Source of the DNA: Polaribacter tangerinus
GTDB lineage: Bacteria > Bacteroidota > Bacteroidia > Flavobacteriales > Flavobacteriaceae
Assembly: GCF_038024095.1 (NCBI RefSeq)
Contig: NZ_CP150668.1
Span: 248,001 to 312,000, forward strand
Length of the DNA stretch: 64,000 nt
Direction of reading: 5' to 3'
The position numbers and the translations under genes are program-made. Positions 54,571 through 64,000 of the stretch are shown here, piece by piece (position 1 is the first letter of the stretch; each line of letters begins with the position of its first letter). A model generated the notes under the pieces. The model had not been told where the DNA came from, ran no database searches, and worked only from the letters and a program-made list of their open reading frames with translations.

Positions 54571-56430
54571 TTACACTTCATCTTCTACAGTGTCTAATTC
54601 TATTTTTAAATTCTCGATAATAAACTTTTGCCTATCTGGGGTATTTTTGCCCATGTAAAACTCTAACATTTGTTCAATAGACATTTCTTTGTCTAACATA
54701 ACAGGATCTAAACGAATGTCGTCTCCTATAAAGTGAACAAACTCGTTAGGAGAAATCTCTCCCAAACCTTTAAATCTAGTAATTTCTGGCTTTCCTTTTA
54801 ACTTTTCTATGGCGTCTCTTTTTTCTTCATCTGAATAACAATAAAAAGTTTCTTTTTTATTTCTTACTCTAAACAACGGAGTTTCTAAAATATATAAATG
54901 CCCCTCTTTAATTAATTCTGGAAAAAACTGTAAGAAAAAAGTTATAAGTAGCAATCTAATATGCATTCCGTCTACATCGGCATCTGTTGCAATAACAATA
55001 TTATTGTAACGCAAATCTTCTAAACCATCCTCTATATTTAAAGCAGCTTGTAGTAAGTTAAATTCTTCATTTTCGTACACAATTTTTTTACTTAATCCGT
55101 AAGAGTTTAGGGGTTTTCCTTTTAAACTAAAAACAGCTTGTGTATTTACATTTCTAGATTTTGTAATAGAACCAGAAGCAGAATCTCCCTCGGTTATAAA
55201 CAACGTTGTTTCTAAATAGTTTTCCTTTTTAATGTCTCCTAAATGAATTCTGCAGTCTCTTAACTTTTTATTGTGCAAGCTAGCTTTTTTAGCTCTATCT
55301 TTTGCTAACTTTCTAATTCCCGACAGCTCTTTACGTTCTTTTTCTGCTTGTAAAATTTTTCTTTGAAGCTTGTCTGCTACTTCAGTATTTTTGTGTAAGT
55401 AGTTGTCTAAATTTGTCTTTAAAAAGTCGTTAATATAAGTTCTTACAGTAGGCAAATCGCCCCCCATATCTGTAGAACCTAATTTTGTTTTTGTTTGACT
55501 CTCAAAAACAGGTTCCATCACTTTTATGGCAATGGCAGAAATAATTGATTTTCGAATATCAGAAGCTTCAAAATTCTTACCATAAAACTCTCTTATTGTT
55601 TTAACCACAGCTTCTCTAAAAGCAGCTTGGTGAGTACCTCCTTGTGTAGTATGTTGCCCGTTTACAAATGAATGATATTCTTCTGAATACTGAGTTTTGC
55701 TATGTGTAATAGCAACTTCTATGTCTGGACCTTTTATGTGAATTATTGGATATAACATATCTTCTTGATTGTTATTGTCTTCCAATAAATCTTTTAGTCC
55801 GTTTTCAGAAAAGAATTTCTCGCCATTAAAAATAATCGTTAAACCTGGGTTTAAATACACATAATTTTTAAGCATTTTAGCCACATACTCATTCCTGAAC
55901 TTATATTTTTTAAAAATTTCTTCATCCGGAATAAAAGAAACTTTTGTTCCTTTTCTTCTAGAAGTTTCTTCTAAAAATTCTTGTGCATCTAGGTTTCCTT
56001 GGCTAAATTCTGCAGAGGCAGATTTTCCTTCTCTAGAAGATTCTACTCTAAAATAAGAAGAAAGTGCATTTACAGCTTTCGTACCTACACCATTTAAACC
56101 TACCGATTTTTTAAAGGCTTTAGAGTCGTATTTTCCACCCGTATTCATTTTAGAAACCACGTCTACAACCTTCCCTAAAGGAATTCCTCTACCGTAATCT
56201 CGAACAGTTACCTTGTTACCATGAATAGAAATTTCTATGGTTTTTCCTGCACCCATTACATACTCATCAATAGAGTTGTCTAAAACCTCTTTTAGCAATA
56301 TATATATTCCGTCATCAGCAGAAGAACCGTCACCTAACTTACCAATGTACATTCCTGGACGCATTCTAATATGCTCTTTCCAATCTAAAGACCGAATATT
56401 ATCTTCTGTATATTTTGTTTCTTTACTCAT
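54571..56430 (-). CDS. parE: DNA topoisomerase IV subunit B (ParE)
   Basis: A 619-residue B subunit with the GHKL ATPase (about 1-220: [39 protein letters not shown]), transducer, and TOPRIM domain with EGDSASGS and [15 protein letters not shown]. Length and the absence of the GyrB-type long insertion suit ParE. Together with ParC it decatenates chromosomes. First gene of the operon, with a 258-base gap to parC. Confidence 0.93.
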   Translation of the reverse strand: MSKETKYTEDNIRSLDWKEHIRMRPGMYIGKLGDGSSADDGIYILLKEVLDNSIDEYVMGAGKTIEISIHGNKVTVRDYGRGIPLGKVVDVVSKMNTGGKYDSKAFKKSVGLNGVGTKAVNALSSYFRVESSREGKSASAEFSQGNLDAQEFLEETSRRKGTKVSFIPDEEIFKKYKFRNEYVAKMLKNYVYLNPGLTIIFNGEKFFSENGLKDLLEDNNNQEDMLYPIIHIKGPDIEVAITHSKTQYSEEYHSFVNGQHTTQGGTHQAAFREAVVKTIREFYGKNFEASDIRKSIISAIAIKVMEPVFESQTKTKLGSTDMGGDLPTVRTYINDFLKTNLDNYLHKNTEVADKLQRKILQAEKERKELSGIRKLAKDRAKKASLHNKKLRDCRIHLGDIKKENYLETTLFITEGDSASGSITKSRNVNTQAVFSLKGKPLNSYGLSKKIVYENEEFNLLQAALNIEDGLEDLRYNNIVIATDADVDGMHIRLLLITFFLQFFPELIKEGHLYILETPLFRVRNKKETFYCYSDEEKRDAIEKLKGKPEITRFKGLGEISPNEFVHFIGDDIRLDPVMLDKEMSIEQMLEFYMGKNTPDRQKFIIENLKIELDTVEDEV

Positions 56431-56662
56431 AAAAATAGCTTACTACTGTTAGGTTTGAAGTACTCGTAAAAGTAAGGTTTACCCTACAAAAATGAAACTC
56501 ATTTTAAAATTAGTTATCAACAGGATTTCAACGAAAATAAGTGCTATTTTACTGCCAAAAGACTTGCTTCATAGCGGGTATTAAAAAGTGTAAAAATCAC
56601 AATAAAAAACAATTTGTTGTATTTTTAAACAAAACACTATTTCTTAAAGTATTTGGTTACTT
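56431..56662. other. Divergent intergenic region parE / lysA
   Basis: A 231-bp non-coding stretch. It holds the lysA -7 element at its right end and a single DnaA-box-like TTATCAACA at 56514-56522. No terminator, RNA gene or ORF is supported. Confidence 0.6.
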
Positions 56663-56665
56663 TTG
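56658..56665 (+). promoter_or_regulatory. Putative -7 promoter element for lysA
   Basis: TACTTTTG fits TAnnTTTG. It predicts a transcript start near 56672, before the GTG at 56687 but after the in-frame TTG at 56663. Confidence 0.5.
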
Positions 56666-56686
56666 AACCGAATTAACAACAATAAC

Positions 56687-57931
56687 GTGGAAAGAACTCA
56701 ACTTTTAGAACTAGCAAATAAATACGGAAGCCCTATTTATGTTTACGATACCGATAAAATCGCATCGCAATACAACCGTTTAACTACCGCTTTTAGCAGC
56801 GTAAAAAACTTAAAACTTAACTATGCCGTTAAAGCTCTTTCAAACATCAATATTTTAAAGTTTTTTAAAAATATTGGCGCTGGTTTAGATACGGTATCTA
56901 TTCAAGAAGTTCAATTAGGTTTAACAACAGGAATTGATCCGAAGAAAATAATTTTTACCCCAAATGGCGTTTCCTTAAAAGAAATTGAAGAGGTTGCTAA
57001 ACTAGGCGTTCAAATTAATATCGACAATTTATCTATTCTAGAATTGTTTGGTCAAAAACATCCAGAAATTCCTGTTTGTGTGCGTATAAATCCTCATATT
57101 ATGGCTGGTGGAAATTCTAAAATTTCTGTGGGACACATAGATTCTAAATTCGGAATTTCAATTCACCAAGTACCGCACATTAAACGTGTTGTAGAAAATA
57201 CCGGAATGAATATAAACGGAATTCACATGCACACAGGTTCTGATATTTTAGATATTGATACTTTTTTACGTGCTACCGAAATACTTTTTGATGTCGCTAA
57301 ACAATTTGAAAATATAGATTTTATAGATTTTGGAAGCGGTTTTAAAGTACCTTACAAAGAAGGAGATATTTCTACTGATATCGAACAATTAGGAATTCAA
57401 CTTTCTGAGCGTTTTAATGATTTTTGCAAAGAATATGGCAAAGAAATTACTTTGATGTTTGAACCTGGTAAGTTTTTAGTTTCCGAAGCGGGAGTTTTTT
57501 TAGCAAAAGTAAATGTTGTTAAACAAACTACTTCTACTGTTTTTGCACACGTAGACTCAGGATTTAATCATTTAGTTCGACCAATGATGTACAATTCGTA
57601 TCATCACATTACTAATATTTCTAATCCTGAAGGAAGAGATCGTTATTATTCGGTAGTTGGATACATTTGCGAAACGGATACTTTTGGCTCTAATAGAAGA
57701 ATTGCAGAGATTTCTGAAGAGGATATTTTGTGTTTTCACAATGCAGGAGCTTATTGTTTTTCTATGGCATCTAACTACAATTCTCGCTATTTACCTGCCG
57801 AAGTAATGATACATGAAGGAAAAGATTACCTTATTAGAAAAAGACAAACTCTTAAAGACATTTTACACAACCAAGAAATAGTAAACTTTTCATCTGAAGA
57901 AAAAAAAGTTAAAGAAGCTATAAGCGCTTAA
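56687..57931 (+). CDS. lysA: Diaminopimelate decarboxylase
   Basis: A 414-residue fold III PLP decarboxylase making lysine from meso-diaminopimelate. Seen: LNYAVKALSN with the PLP lysine, HMHTGSDI, the DFGSGFK glycine block, EPGKFLVSEAG, CETDTFG and the closing YNSRYLPAEV. The start is set at GTG (V-E-R-T-Q-L-L-E-L-A-N-K-Y-G-S-P), which fits the family start and the promoter; an in-frame TTG at 56663 would add eight residues inside the promoter element. A strong terminator follows. Confidence 0.93.
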   Translation: MERTQLLELANKYGSPIYVYDTDKIASQYNRLTTAFSSVKNLKLNYAVKALSNINILKFFKNIGAGLDTVSIQEVQLGLTTGIDPKKIIFTPNGVSLKEIEEVAKLGVQINIDNLSILELFGQKHPEIPVCVRINPHIMAGGNSKISVGHIDSKFGISIHQVPHIKRVVENTGMNINGIHMHTGSDILDIDTFLRATEILFDVAKQFENIDFIDFGSGFKVPYKEGDISTDIEQLGIQLSERFNDFCKEYGKEITLMFEPGKFLVSEAGVFLAKVNVVKQTTSTVFAHVDSGFNHLVRPMMYNSYHHITNISNPEGRDRYYSVVGYICETDTFGSNRRIAEISEEDILCFHNAGAYCFSMASNYNSRYLPAEVMIHEGKDYLIRKRQTLKDILHNQEIVNFSSEEKKVKEAISA

Positions 57932-57949
57932 AAAATATAAAGTAAATTT

Positions 57950-57996
57950 AGCCACGATTTAATAGGTTTCGCATCTATAAAATCGTGGCTTTTTTA
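57950..57996 (+). terminator. Rho-independent terminator after lysA
   Basis: AGCCACGATTT (57950-57960) pairs with AAATCGTGGCT (57980-57990), followed by a T run. The loop is 19 bases. Confidence 0.8.
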
Positions 57997-58010
57997 TTTA
58001 TTTAAGAATC

Positions 58011-58523
58011 ATGAGAATAAGACCTTCAACAGTAAAAGATATTCCAGCAATTTTAGCAATTATTAATGATGCCATCGCATATTTAGCGTCACAAAACATT
58101 GATCAATGGCAAAATGGTTACCCAAATGTATCTCAAATAGAAAACGATATTAAAAATAACGAAAGTTTTGTGGTAGAAAATACTGCCAAAGAAATAGTTG
58201 CTACAGCTATGTTTACAAACAGAAAAGAACCTACCTATAAAATAATTGACGGTAAATGGCTGCGAAACGAGAGTGAAATTTACGGCGTAATTCATAGAAT
58301 GGCAGTAAAAAAAGAATTTTTAAAGTTTGGTTTGGCAACTTTAATTTTTCACGAATTTCATCTTCAATTAGAAGAAAAAAATATTAAAAGTTTAAAAATT
58401 GATACCCACGAAAAAAATATTGGAATGCAACAAGTTCTTAAAAAATTAGGATACAAATATTGTGGCATCATTTACACTAGTTACAATGCAAAAAGACTTG
58501 CTTTTGAGAAATTAATTTCTTAA
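58011..58523 (+). CDS. GNAT-family N-acetyltransferase
   Basis: A 170-residue acetyltransferase. It starts M-R-I-R-P-S-T-V-K-D-I-P-A-I, a typical GNAT opening, with the acetyl-CoA-binding region H-R-M-A-V-K-K-E-F-L-K-F-G-L-A in beta-4/alpha-3 and I-D-T-H-E-K-N-I-G-M-Q-Q-V-L-K-K-L-G-Y near the end. The expected Q/R-x-x-G-x-G/A is degenerate (K-F-G-L-A). Substrate is unknown. Its start lies just after the lysA terminator. Confidence 0.85.
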   Translation: MRIRPSTVKDIPAILAIINDAIAYLASQNIDQWQNGYPNVSQIENDIKNNESFVVENTAKEIVATAMFTNRKEPTYKIIDGKWLRNESEIYGVIHRMAVKKEFLKFGLATLIFHEFHLQLEEKNIKSLKIDTHEKNIGMQQVLKKLGYKYCGIIYTSYNAKRLAFEKLIS

Positions 58524-58575
58524 TAAAAAAGCAACAAGTTATCACTTTAAGCATCACGAAAATTTCGCAATAAAA

Positions 58576-60699
58576 ATGCAATTACTTCAATATATTACAC
58601 AGCAAACACAATTACCAGAAACAGCTGTAAAAAACACCATTTCTTTATTAAATAGTGAGGCTACTATTCCTTTTATAAGCAGATACAGAAAGGAAATGAC
58701 AGGGAGTTTAGATGAAGTTGCAATTGGAGAAATTGTAAAGTTTAAAGATATTTTTGAAACTCTAGAAAAGAGAAAAAAATATATCATTAAAACACTAGAA
58801 GAACAACAACTTTTAGAAACACCTCTTTTAGATAAAATAAATAGCACAACTACTCTTATCGCTTTAGAAGATTTGTACTTACCATACAAAAAGAAAAGAA
58901 AAACAAAAGCTGCAACTGCTCGTTTACATGGCTTAGAACCCCTTGCTAAAATGCTGATAAGCCAGCGAGTTACCAACCTTCATCAAACTGCTAAAAAATT
59001 TATTTCTAAAGAAGTTTCAACTACTGAAAAAGCACTTGAAGGCGCCCGATTTATAATTGCAGAATGGATAAGCGAAAGAACAGATATTAGACACATTGTA
59101 AGAAAAGAACTTGCGCTTTATAGTGAAATTACCACAAAAGTAATTGATACAAAAGTAGCTGATGAAAAAGCACAAAAATTTAAAGATTATTTTAATTGGC
59201 GCGAGGCATTAAAACGAATACCTTCTCATAGATTATTGGCTATTTTTAGAGCTGAAAAAGAAGGTTTTATTCGGGTTAAAATAATAATTGATAATGAACT
59301 GATTTGTAAAAAAATTGCCCAACGAATAATTAGCTCAGAAAATGATTGTACAATTGAGCTAAAAAAAGCTATTAAAGATGCTTACAAAAGACTTTTAGTT
59401 CCATCTTTAGAAAACGAAATACGAACACTCTCAAAAGAAAAAGCAGATGATAAAGCGATTGCTGTATTTGCAAAAAATTTACAACAACTATTGCTGGGTG
59501 CTCCGCTTGGCGAAAAACGTGTGCTGGCAATAGATCCTGGTTTTAAATCGGGCTGTAAACTTGTTTGTTTAGATGAATACGGACAATTATTACACAACGA
59601 AAACATGTATCCACACGCACCACAAAACCAAACTTTAGCAGCTATAAAAAAAATTAATAATTTAGTAGAAACCTTTAAAATTGATGCAATTGCTATTGGT
59701 AACGGAACTGCATCTAGAGAAACTGAAGCTGTTGTTAAAAAAATACACTTTACAAGTAAACCAACTATTTTTGTTATTAGCGAAGCTGGTGCCTCTGTGT
59801 ATTCTGCCTCTAAAATTGCACGAGAAGAATTTCCTAATTTTGATGTTACTGTTAGAGGTGCAGTATCTATTGGTAGAAGATTACAAGACCCTTTAGCAGA
59901 ATTGGTAAAAATTGATGCAAAATCTATTGGTGTTGGGCAATATCAACACGATGTTGATCAAGTAAAATTAAAAAAATCGCTAGATAATGTAGTAGAAAGT
60001 TGTGTAAATAATGTGGGCGTAAATATAAATACCGCAAGCGCTTCTCTACTAAGCTATGTTGCAGGTATTGGAGAAAAAACAGCAGAAAAAATAGTTGCCT
60101 ACAGAAATAAAAATGGCGCTTTTACAAATAGAAACGACATAAAAAAAGTACCAAGTATTGGCAAAAAAGCGTTCGAACAATCAGCGGGGTTTTTAAGAAT
60201 CAAAAACAGTACAAATCCTTTAGATAATTCTGGCGTTCATCCAGAAAGTTATGAGGTTGTTAAAGAAATGGCTAAAGATTTAAATGTAAATATTATAGAC
60301 TTATTAGAAAACAATGAGTTGTTACTACAAATTCCTTTGAAAAAATACTGCACTAAAAATATTGGTTTACCAACTCTTACAGATATTGTAAATGAATTAA
60401 AAAAACCGGGGTTAGATATTAGAGGAAAGGCAAAAGCATTTTCTTTTGATCAAACAATAAAAACAATATCAGACTTAAAAATCGGACAAATACTACCAGG
60501 AATTGTAAATAACATTACAAACTTCGGATGCTTTGTTGCACTAGGAATTAAAGAAAGCGGACTCATTCATGTTTCTAATCTTTCTAAAGAATTTGTAAAA
60601 GATGTAAGCAGCATTGTGCAATTAGAACAACAAATAAATGTAAAGGTTATAGAGGTAGATATGCAAAGAAAACGAATTCAGTTGGCTCTTGTTAACTAA
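58576..60699 (+). CDS. tex: Tex-family RNA-binding transcription accessory protein
   Basis: A 707-residue Tex protein. Order: N-terminal helical domain with FISRYRKEMTGSLDE (about 34-49), YqgF-like RNase-H fold (about 310-440; VLAIDPGFKSGCKLV, GNGTASRETE, SEAGASVYSAS), a helix-hairpin-helix block (about 485-555; VAGIGEKTAEKIVAYRN), and a C-terminal S1 domain (about 635-707; GQILPGIVNNITNFGCFVAL). It binds nucleic acid and affects transcription; the exact role is not known. Slightly shorter than some homologues but all domains are present. Confidence 0.95.
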   Translation: MQLLQYITQQTQLPETAVKNTISLLNSEATIPFISRYRKEMTGSLDEVAIGEIVKFKDIFETLEKRKKYIIKTLEEQQLLETPLLDKINSTTTLIALEDLYLPYKKKRKTKAATARLHGLEPLAKMLISQRVTNLHQTAKKFISKEVSTTEKALEGARFIIAEWISERTDIRHIVRKELALYSEITTKVIDTKVADEKAQKFKDYFNWREALKRIPSHRLLAIFRAEKEGFIRVKIIIDNELICKKIAQRIISSENDCTIELKKAIKDAYKRLLVPSLENEIRTLSKEKADDKAIAVFAKNLQQLLLGAPLGEKRVLAIDPGFKSGCKLVCLDEYGQLLHNENMYPHAPQNQTLAAIKKINNLVETFKIDAIAIGNGTASRETEAVVKKIHFTSKPTIFVISEAGASVYSASKIAREEFPNFDVTVRGAVSIGRRLQDPLAELVKIDAKSIGVGQYQHDVDQVKLKKSLDNVVESCVNNVGVNINTASASLLSYVAGIGEKTAEKIVAYRNKNGAFTNRNDIKKVPSIGKKAFEQSAGFLRIKNSTNPLDNSGVHPESYEVVKEMAKDLNVNIIDLLENNELLLQIPLKKYCTKNIGLPTLTDIVNELKKPGLDIRGKAKAFSFDQTIKTISDLKIGQILPGIVNNITNFGCFVALGIKESGLIHVSNLSKEFVKDVSSIVQLEQQINVKVIEVDMQRKRIQLALVN

Positions 60700-60856
60700 C
60701 AAAAAGCCATAAAACCTTGTTATACAAGAAACTAAAGATAAAAAAACGACTATCAATAATTGTTAAAAAGTCTTTTTTAGAACTTTCACTTCTAAAGTAG
60801 TAAGTTAAAATAAAAGTTTATTTTTACACAAATTTTTACAACACAATTATATTATA

Positions 60857-61810
60857 ATGAAAAAATACACGTACACAGAAAAAAAAGATACACGTTCTGG
60901 TTTCGGAGATGGTTTAACAGAATTAGGAAGAACAAATCCTGACGTTGTAGCTTTATGTGCAGATTTAATTGGCTCTCTAAAAATGGATCAATTCATCAAA
61001 GAAAATCCAGAGAGATTCTTTCAAGTAGGAATTGCCGAAGCTAACATGATTGGTATAGCTGCTGGTTTAACTGTTGGTGGCAAAATACCTTTTACAGGAA
61101 CATTTGCAAATTTTTCTACTGGTAGAGTTTACGACCAAATTAGACAATCTGTTGCCTACTCTGGTAAAAATGTAAAAATTTGTGCTTCACATGCTGGAGT
61201 TACCTTAGGGGAAGATGGTGCTACACATCAAATATTAGAAGATATTGGTTTGATGAAAATGTTGCCAGGAATGACAGTTATTAACCCTTGTGATTACAAC
61301 CAAACAAAAGCAGCAACTATTGCAATTGCAGAATTTGACGGACCTGTTTACTTACGTTTTGGAAGACCAAAAGTACCAGTATTTATGCCAGATAATGAGA
61401 AATTCGAAATAGGAAAAGGAATTCAATTAACTAGTGGTACAGATGTTACTATAGTGGCAACGGGTCACCTAGTTTGGGAATCTTTACAAGCGGCAGAAAA
61501 GTTAGAAGCTCAAGGCATTTCTGCAGAAGTAATAAATATTCATACAATTAAACCTTTAGACGAAGAGATAATATTAAAATCTGTAGCAAAAACAAAATGT
61601 ATTGTTACTGCAGAAGAACACAATATTATTGGTGGTTTAGGAGAAAGCGTTGCTAGAACCTTGTCTTTAAACACCCCTACAGTTCAAGAATTTATTGGTA
61701 CTAACGATACTTTTGGTGAGTCGGGTACACCAGACCAATTAATGGCTAAATATGGTTTAGATGCTGCTGCTATAGAAAAAGCTGCAAAAAAAGCTATTGC
61801 AAGAAAATAA
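60857..61810 (+). CDS. Transketolase, C-terminal subunit
   Basis: A 317-residue protein equal to the C-terminal half of transketolase: pyrimidine-binding domain (about 1-165; [18 protein letters not shown] with the catalytic Glu, [11 protein letters not shown]) and C-terminal domain (about 185-317). It lacks the thiamine-diphosphate-binding half. Split transketolases with separate N and C chains are known in many bacteria, but the N half is not adjacent here: tex is upstream and an outer-membrane gene downstream. Function in the pentose phosphate pathway needs that partner from elsewhere. Confidence 0.88.
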   Translation: MKKYTYTEKKDTRSGFGDGLTELGRTNPDVVALCADLIGSLKMDQFIKENPERFFQVGIAEANMIGIAAGLTVGGKIPFTGTFANFSTGRVYDQIRQSVAYSGKNVKICASHAGVTLGEDGATHQILEDIGLMKMLPGMTVINPCDYNQTKAATIAIAEFDGPVYLRFGRPKVPVFMPDNEKFEIGKGIQLTSGTDVTIVATGHLVWESLQAAEKLEAQGISAEVINIHTIKPLDEEIILKSVAKTKCIVTAEEHNIIGGLGESVARTLSLNTPTVQEFIGTNDTFGESGTPDQLMAKYGLDAAAIEKAAKKAIARK

Positions 61811-61839
61811 CTTAATAATAATCCTTAATAAATAAAAAA

Positions 61840-62439
61840 ATGAAAAAAGTAATCCTATTGGTATGTTTGGCATTCGGAATAAGCCAAACTTCTTCGGCAC
61901 AAATAAATTTTGGTTTAAAAGGTGGTATCAATTACAACTCAAATTCTATTAAAGAAGTTGGTACTGATGTTTTTGATGGCGCTAAAAGCAAAACCGGTTA
62001 TCATGCTGGTATTTGGCTGCGTGCAAAAATACCTGTATTAGGTATTTATGTTAGACCAGAATTGGTATACACTAATTTAGAAAATGAAATAGTGTACAAA
62101 ACTACTGGCAACAGCGCCACGTATTCTTTTCAAAAAATTGATATTCCTGTTCTTTTAGGAAAGAAAATTTTTGGAGTAGGAAATATATTTGTTGGGCCCT
62201 CATTTCAATATATTCTAGACTCTGGCTTTAGTTTTAGCGATATTTCTGATGTTGATACAGATAATTTTACCGTTGGTTTACAGTTTGGTGCTGGAATAGA
62301 AATTGGTAAAATTGGTGTAGATGTTAGAATGGAAAGAGGCTTTTCTGGTATCGAATCTAGAATTGTTGGAAATACCGGAATTAATAATTTCGACACAAGA
62401 GTAAACCAAGTAATTATTGGTCTTTCTTACAAATTATAA
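61840..62439 (+). CDS. Small outer-membrane beta-barrel protein
   Basis: A 199-residue protein with a signal peptide cleaved after about residue 21 (TSSA-Q) and then alternating beta strands typical of the PorT/OmpW-like OM_barrel family: INFGLKGGINYNSNS, GYHAGIWLRAKIP, IPVLLGKKIFGVGN, ending in IIGLSYKL with terminal hydrophobic residues for Bam recognition. No enzymatic motif. Starts 29 bases after the transketolase half and ends at a terminator, so the two may be cotranscribed. Function unknown. Confidence 0.85.
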   Translation: MKKVILLVCLAFGISQTSSAQINFGLKGGINYNSNSIKEVGTDVFDGAKSKTGYHAGIWLRAKIPVLGIYVRPELVYTNLENEIVYKTTGNSATYSFQKIDIPVLLGKKIFGVGNIFVGPSFQYILDSGFSFSDISDVDTDNFTVGLQFGAGIEIGKIGVDVRMERGFSGIESRIVGNTGINNFDTRVNQVIIGLSYKL

Positions 62440-62480
62440 AAAATAGTTTTATTGTAAGAACACTCTTAGAATTCATCACA

Positions 62481-62514
62481 AAAAGACAGTAATTTTAATT
62501 GCTGTCTTTTTTTG
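62481..62514 (+). terminator. Rho-independent terminator after the outer-membrane barrel gene
   Basis: AAAAGACAG (62481-62489) pairs with CTGTCTTTT (62502-62510), followed by T residues. Confidence 0.75.
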
Positions 62515-62575
62515 TAAATTCTAAAAAATATGTAAAAAAGTAACGTAGCTAATAATAGCTCCATTTTTTCTTTTT

Positions 62576-64000
62576 ATGAGCGATAAAAAAAACAACCCAA
62601 ATATTGATTTTTGCATAAAAACTTTAGAGGATTTATTAGCAAATACCAACCAGCTTTTCGAAATTCCTGAAGCACAAAGAATAGCACTTTTTAAAGTTGC
62701 CGGAGAATTATCTAGACCAAACAGAGAAGAATTTCAACGAAGAAGAAAAGACGCAAAAAAAGCAGCAAAGAGAAAACAAATAGAAAGCGACAAACATGCA
62801 AGAAAATCAACTGGAATTCGAACTGCAAGAGAAGCTTCTTTTTTTGTTGCTCCAAAACTACTAGGTGCTGCAGAGACTTTAAAAGATACTCCAGAGTTAA
62901 CATCGCCAAGAAACTGTTACGTATGTAAAACCGAATACACAAAACTGCATCACTTTTACGACACTATGTGCACAGAATGTGGCGATTTAAATTATGCCAA
63001 ACGATTTCAAACAGCAGATTTAAAAAATCAGGTTGCTGTTATTACAGGATCGAGATTAAAAATAGGATACCACATTACACTTATGTTGTTAAGAGCAGGT
63101 GCTATTGTTATTGCTACTACTAGGTTTCCAGCAGATGCAGCTATTCGTTTTTCTAAAGAAGATGATTATAAAGATTGGAAAGATAGATTGCATATTCATG
63201 GCTTAGATTTAAGACACATACCTAGTGTAGAAATATTTTGCAATTATATAGAACAAAAGTACCATCGACTAGACATTCTTATAAATAATGCTGCACAAAC
63301 AGTTAGAAGACCTTCTGGCTTTTATTTTCATTTAATGGAAAATGAAAAAAAACCAATTAACGAACTTCCAAAGTTAGCACAACCATTGTTAAAAGAACAC
63401 GCACTTTGCTTAGACGAATTGGCAAACTTAAGTATAAACACCTCTAAAACAAGTAAAAACAATATATTACCTGTAACATGGCATGGCCCAGAGCCAGGAA
63501 TTGGATTAAGAAGTTCTGCAGAGTTATCTCAAATTCCGTACAGCTTCGACAACTCATTAAAAACTGCAGAAGTTTTTCCTGAGGGAAAATTAGATGCCGA
63601 TTTACAACAAGTAGATTTACGAAAAACAAACAGTTGGCGCTTAAAGTTGGGAGAAATTGAAACTACAGAAATGGTAGAAGTTCAATTAGTAAATGCCGTG
63701 GCACCTTTTGTACTTTGCAATCGTTTATCACTTTTAATGATGAAAGAAAATACCGGACAAAAACATATTATTAACGTTACGGCTATGGAGGGTAAATTTC
63801 ACAGATTTAAAAAAGAAGACAGGCATCCGCATACAAATATGGCAAAAGCAGCGTTAAATATGCTCACACATACATCTGCAGCAACCTTGGCAAAATCTGG
63901 TATTTATATGAATGCCGTAGATACTGGTTGGGTTACAGATGAAGATCCTGCAGAACTGTCTAAAAAGAAAGTAGAAATTCACGATTTTCAACCTCCTTTA
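62576..64000 (+). CDS. SDR-fold protein with N-terminal zinc-ribbon, 3' end outside window
   Basis: The frame is open from the ATG at 62576 to the last base (475 codons), so the end is cut off by the window. An N-terminal helical, basic part (about 1-110) is followed by a four-cysteine zinc-ribbon (CYVC and CTEC with HHFYD between, about 118-140) and a short-chain dehydrogenase fold: [14 protein letters not shown] (cofactor-binding turn, degenerate), [13 protein letters not shown] and AKAALNML. The usual catalytic Tyr four residues before the Lys is Thr (H-T-N-M-A-K), and the Ser region reads NVTAMEG. I do not know a characterised member. Not an active classical SDR by sequence. Confidence 0.65.
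   Translation, partial: MSDKKNNPNIDFCIKTLEDLLANTNQLFEIPEAQRIALFKVAGELSRPNREEFQRRRKDAKKAAKRKQIESDKHARKSTGIRTAREASFFVAPKLLGAAETLKDTPELTSPRNCYVCKTEYTKLHHFYDTMCTECGDLNYAKRFQTADLKNQVAVITGSRLKIGYHITLMLLRAGAIVIATTRFPADAAIRFSKEDDYKDWKDRLHIHGLDLRHIPSVEIFCNYIEQKYHRLDILINNAAQTVRRPSGFYFHLMENEKKPINELPKLAQPLLKEHALCLDELANLSINTSKTSKNNILPVTWHGPEPGIGLRSSAELSQIPYSFDNSLKTAEVFPEGKLDADLQQVDLRKTNSWRLKLGEIETTEMVEVQLVNAVAPFVLCNRLSLLMMKENTGQKHIINVTAMEGKFHRFKKEDRHPHTNMAKAALNMLTHTSAATLAKSGIYMNAVDTGWVTDEDPAELSKKKVEIHDFQPPL

Noticed and set aside
56514..56522. DnaA-box-like TTATCAACA upstream of lysA
   Set aside because: A single imperfect match without a cluster of boxes, AT-rich unwinding element or dnaA/dnaN context; recF is 30 kb away. 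Not evidence of an origin.
60750..60790. Hairpin-like stretch with A and T runs after tex
   Set aside because: The possible stem is only about four GC-containing pairs with a long loop, too weak to call a terminator.
1..64000. Mobile elements, CRISPR arrays, tRNA and rRNA genes
   Set aside because: No transposase-like protein, inverted-repeat pair with target duplication, regular repeat-spacer pattern, cloverleaf-like sequence or rRNA segment was seen on either strand by reading.

Overview
The window is AT-rich, compact and strongly suggests a marine member of the Flavobacteriaceae (Bacteroidota), close in style to Polaribacter or Tenacibaculum; the genus is inference. Evidence: GldI (gliding-motility peptidyl-prolyl isomerase), the bacillithiol-associated protein YtxJ, a polyamine operon with a deoxyhypusine-synthase-like enzyme, small conserved flavobacterial proteins, absence of Shine-Dalgarno sequences, and many copies of the Bacteroidota -7 promoter element TAnnTTTG just upstream of genes (argS, lpdA, crtZ, LTA-synthase-like gene, pheT, ndk, rpsF, sigma factor and others). 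I see no rRNA, tRNA, insertion sequence, prophage or CRISPR array.

Layout. 1-4.3 kb: end of a LysR regulator, an FtsX-type permease, a NamZ-type muramidase, a fatty-acid-hydroxylase-superfamily membrane protein and a cysteine-cluster protein. 4.5-8.5 kb: argS, a structured RNA element, lpdA and a LysM protein. 8.5-12.2 kb: carotenoid region with an unnamed membrane protein, crtZ, a CrtI/CrtD-type desaturase and a CruF-type protein. 12.2-15.7 kb: pyrD and pheT on the minus strand. 15.9-21.9 kb: an LTA-synthase-like sulfatase-fold protein, PAP2 phosphatase, and an operon nrnA-gldI-FKBP-(cyclophilin+FKBP). 22-28.6 kb: PhoD-like phosphatase, ndk, a DUF721 protein with recF, a TPR protein, ribH, a small membrane protein and mutL. 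28.6-34.7 kb: two rhomboid genes, an EEP hydrolase, a monooxygenase-fold protein, mtaB, an alpha/beta hydrolase and a lytic transglycosylase. 34.7-38.4 kb: polyamine operon speA-speB-dhs-like plus a small acidic protein. 38.7-46.7 kb: SF2 helicase, ytxJ, clpB, histidine phosphatase, methyltransferase and the rpsF-rpsR-rplI operon. 46.8-51.5 kb: an ECF sigma/anti-sigma/beta-barrel operon, a secreted TPR protein and a DUF2834 protein. 51.5-56.4 kb: topoisomerase IV parE-RNA element-parC. 56.7-64 kb: lysA, a GNAT acetyltransferase, tex, half of a split transketolase, an outer-membrane barrel and a truncated SDR-type gene with a zinc-ribbon.

Most of the window is housekeeping DNA. The parts that deserve attention are: (i) the carotenoid region, where an unnamed 293-aa membrane protein carries two copies of an E-x6-G-x-W-x-Y signature that also appears in the neighbouring CruF-type protein, beside a gene set (crtZ, crtD-like, cruF) that fits myxol/saproxanthin-type end-group chemistry rather than a complete zeaxanthin pathway; (ii) two copies of a structured RNA element (GCGTTA-GGAT-GAAACG ... 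AGTAGTGAAAGCC ... AACGC), one starting right after a promoter before lpdA and one between parE and parC; (iii) the DHS-like enzyme in the arginine-to-putrescine operon, probably making homospermidine; (iv) a MutL lacking the endonuclease motif; and (v) an SDR-fold protein lacking the catalytic tyrosine and carrying a zinc-ribbon.
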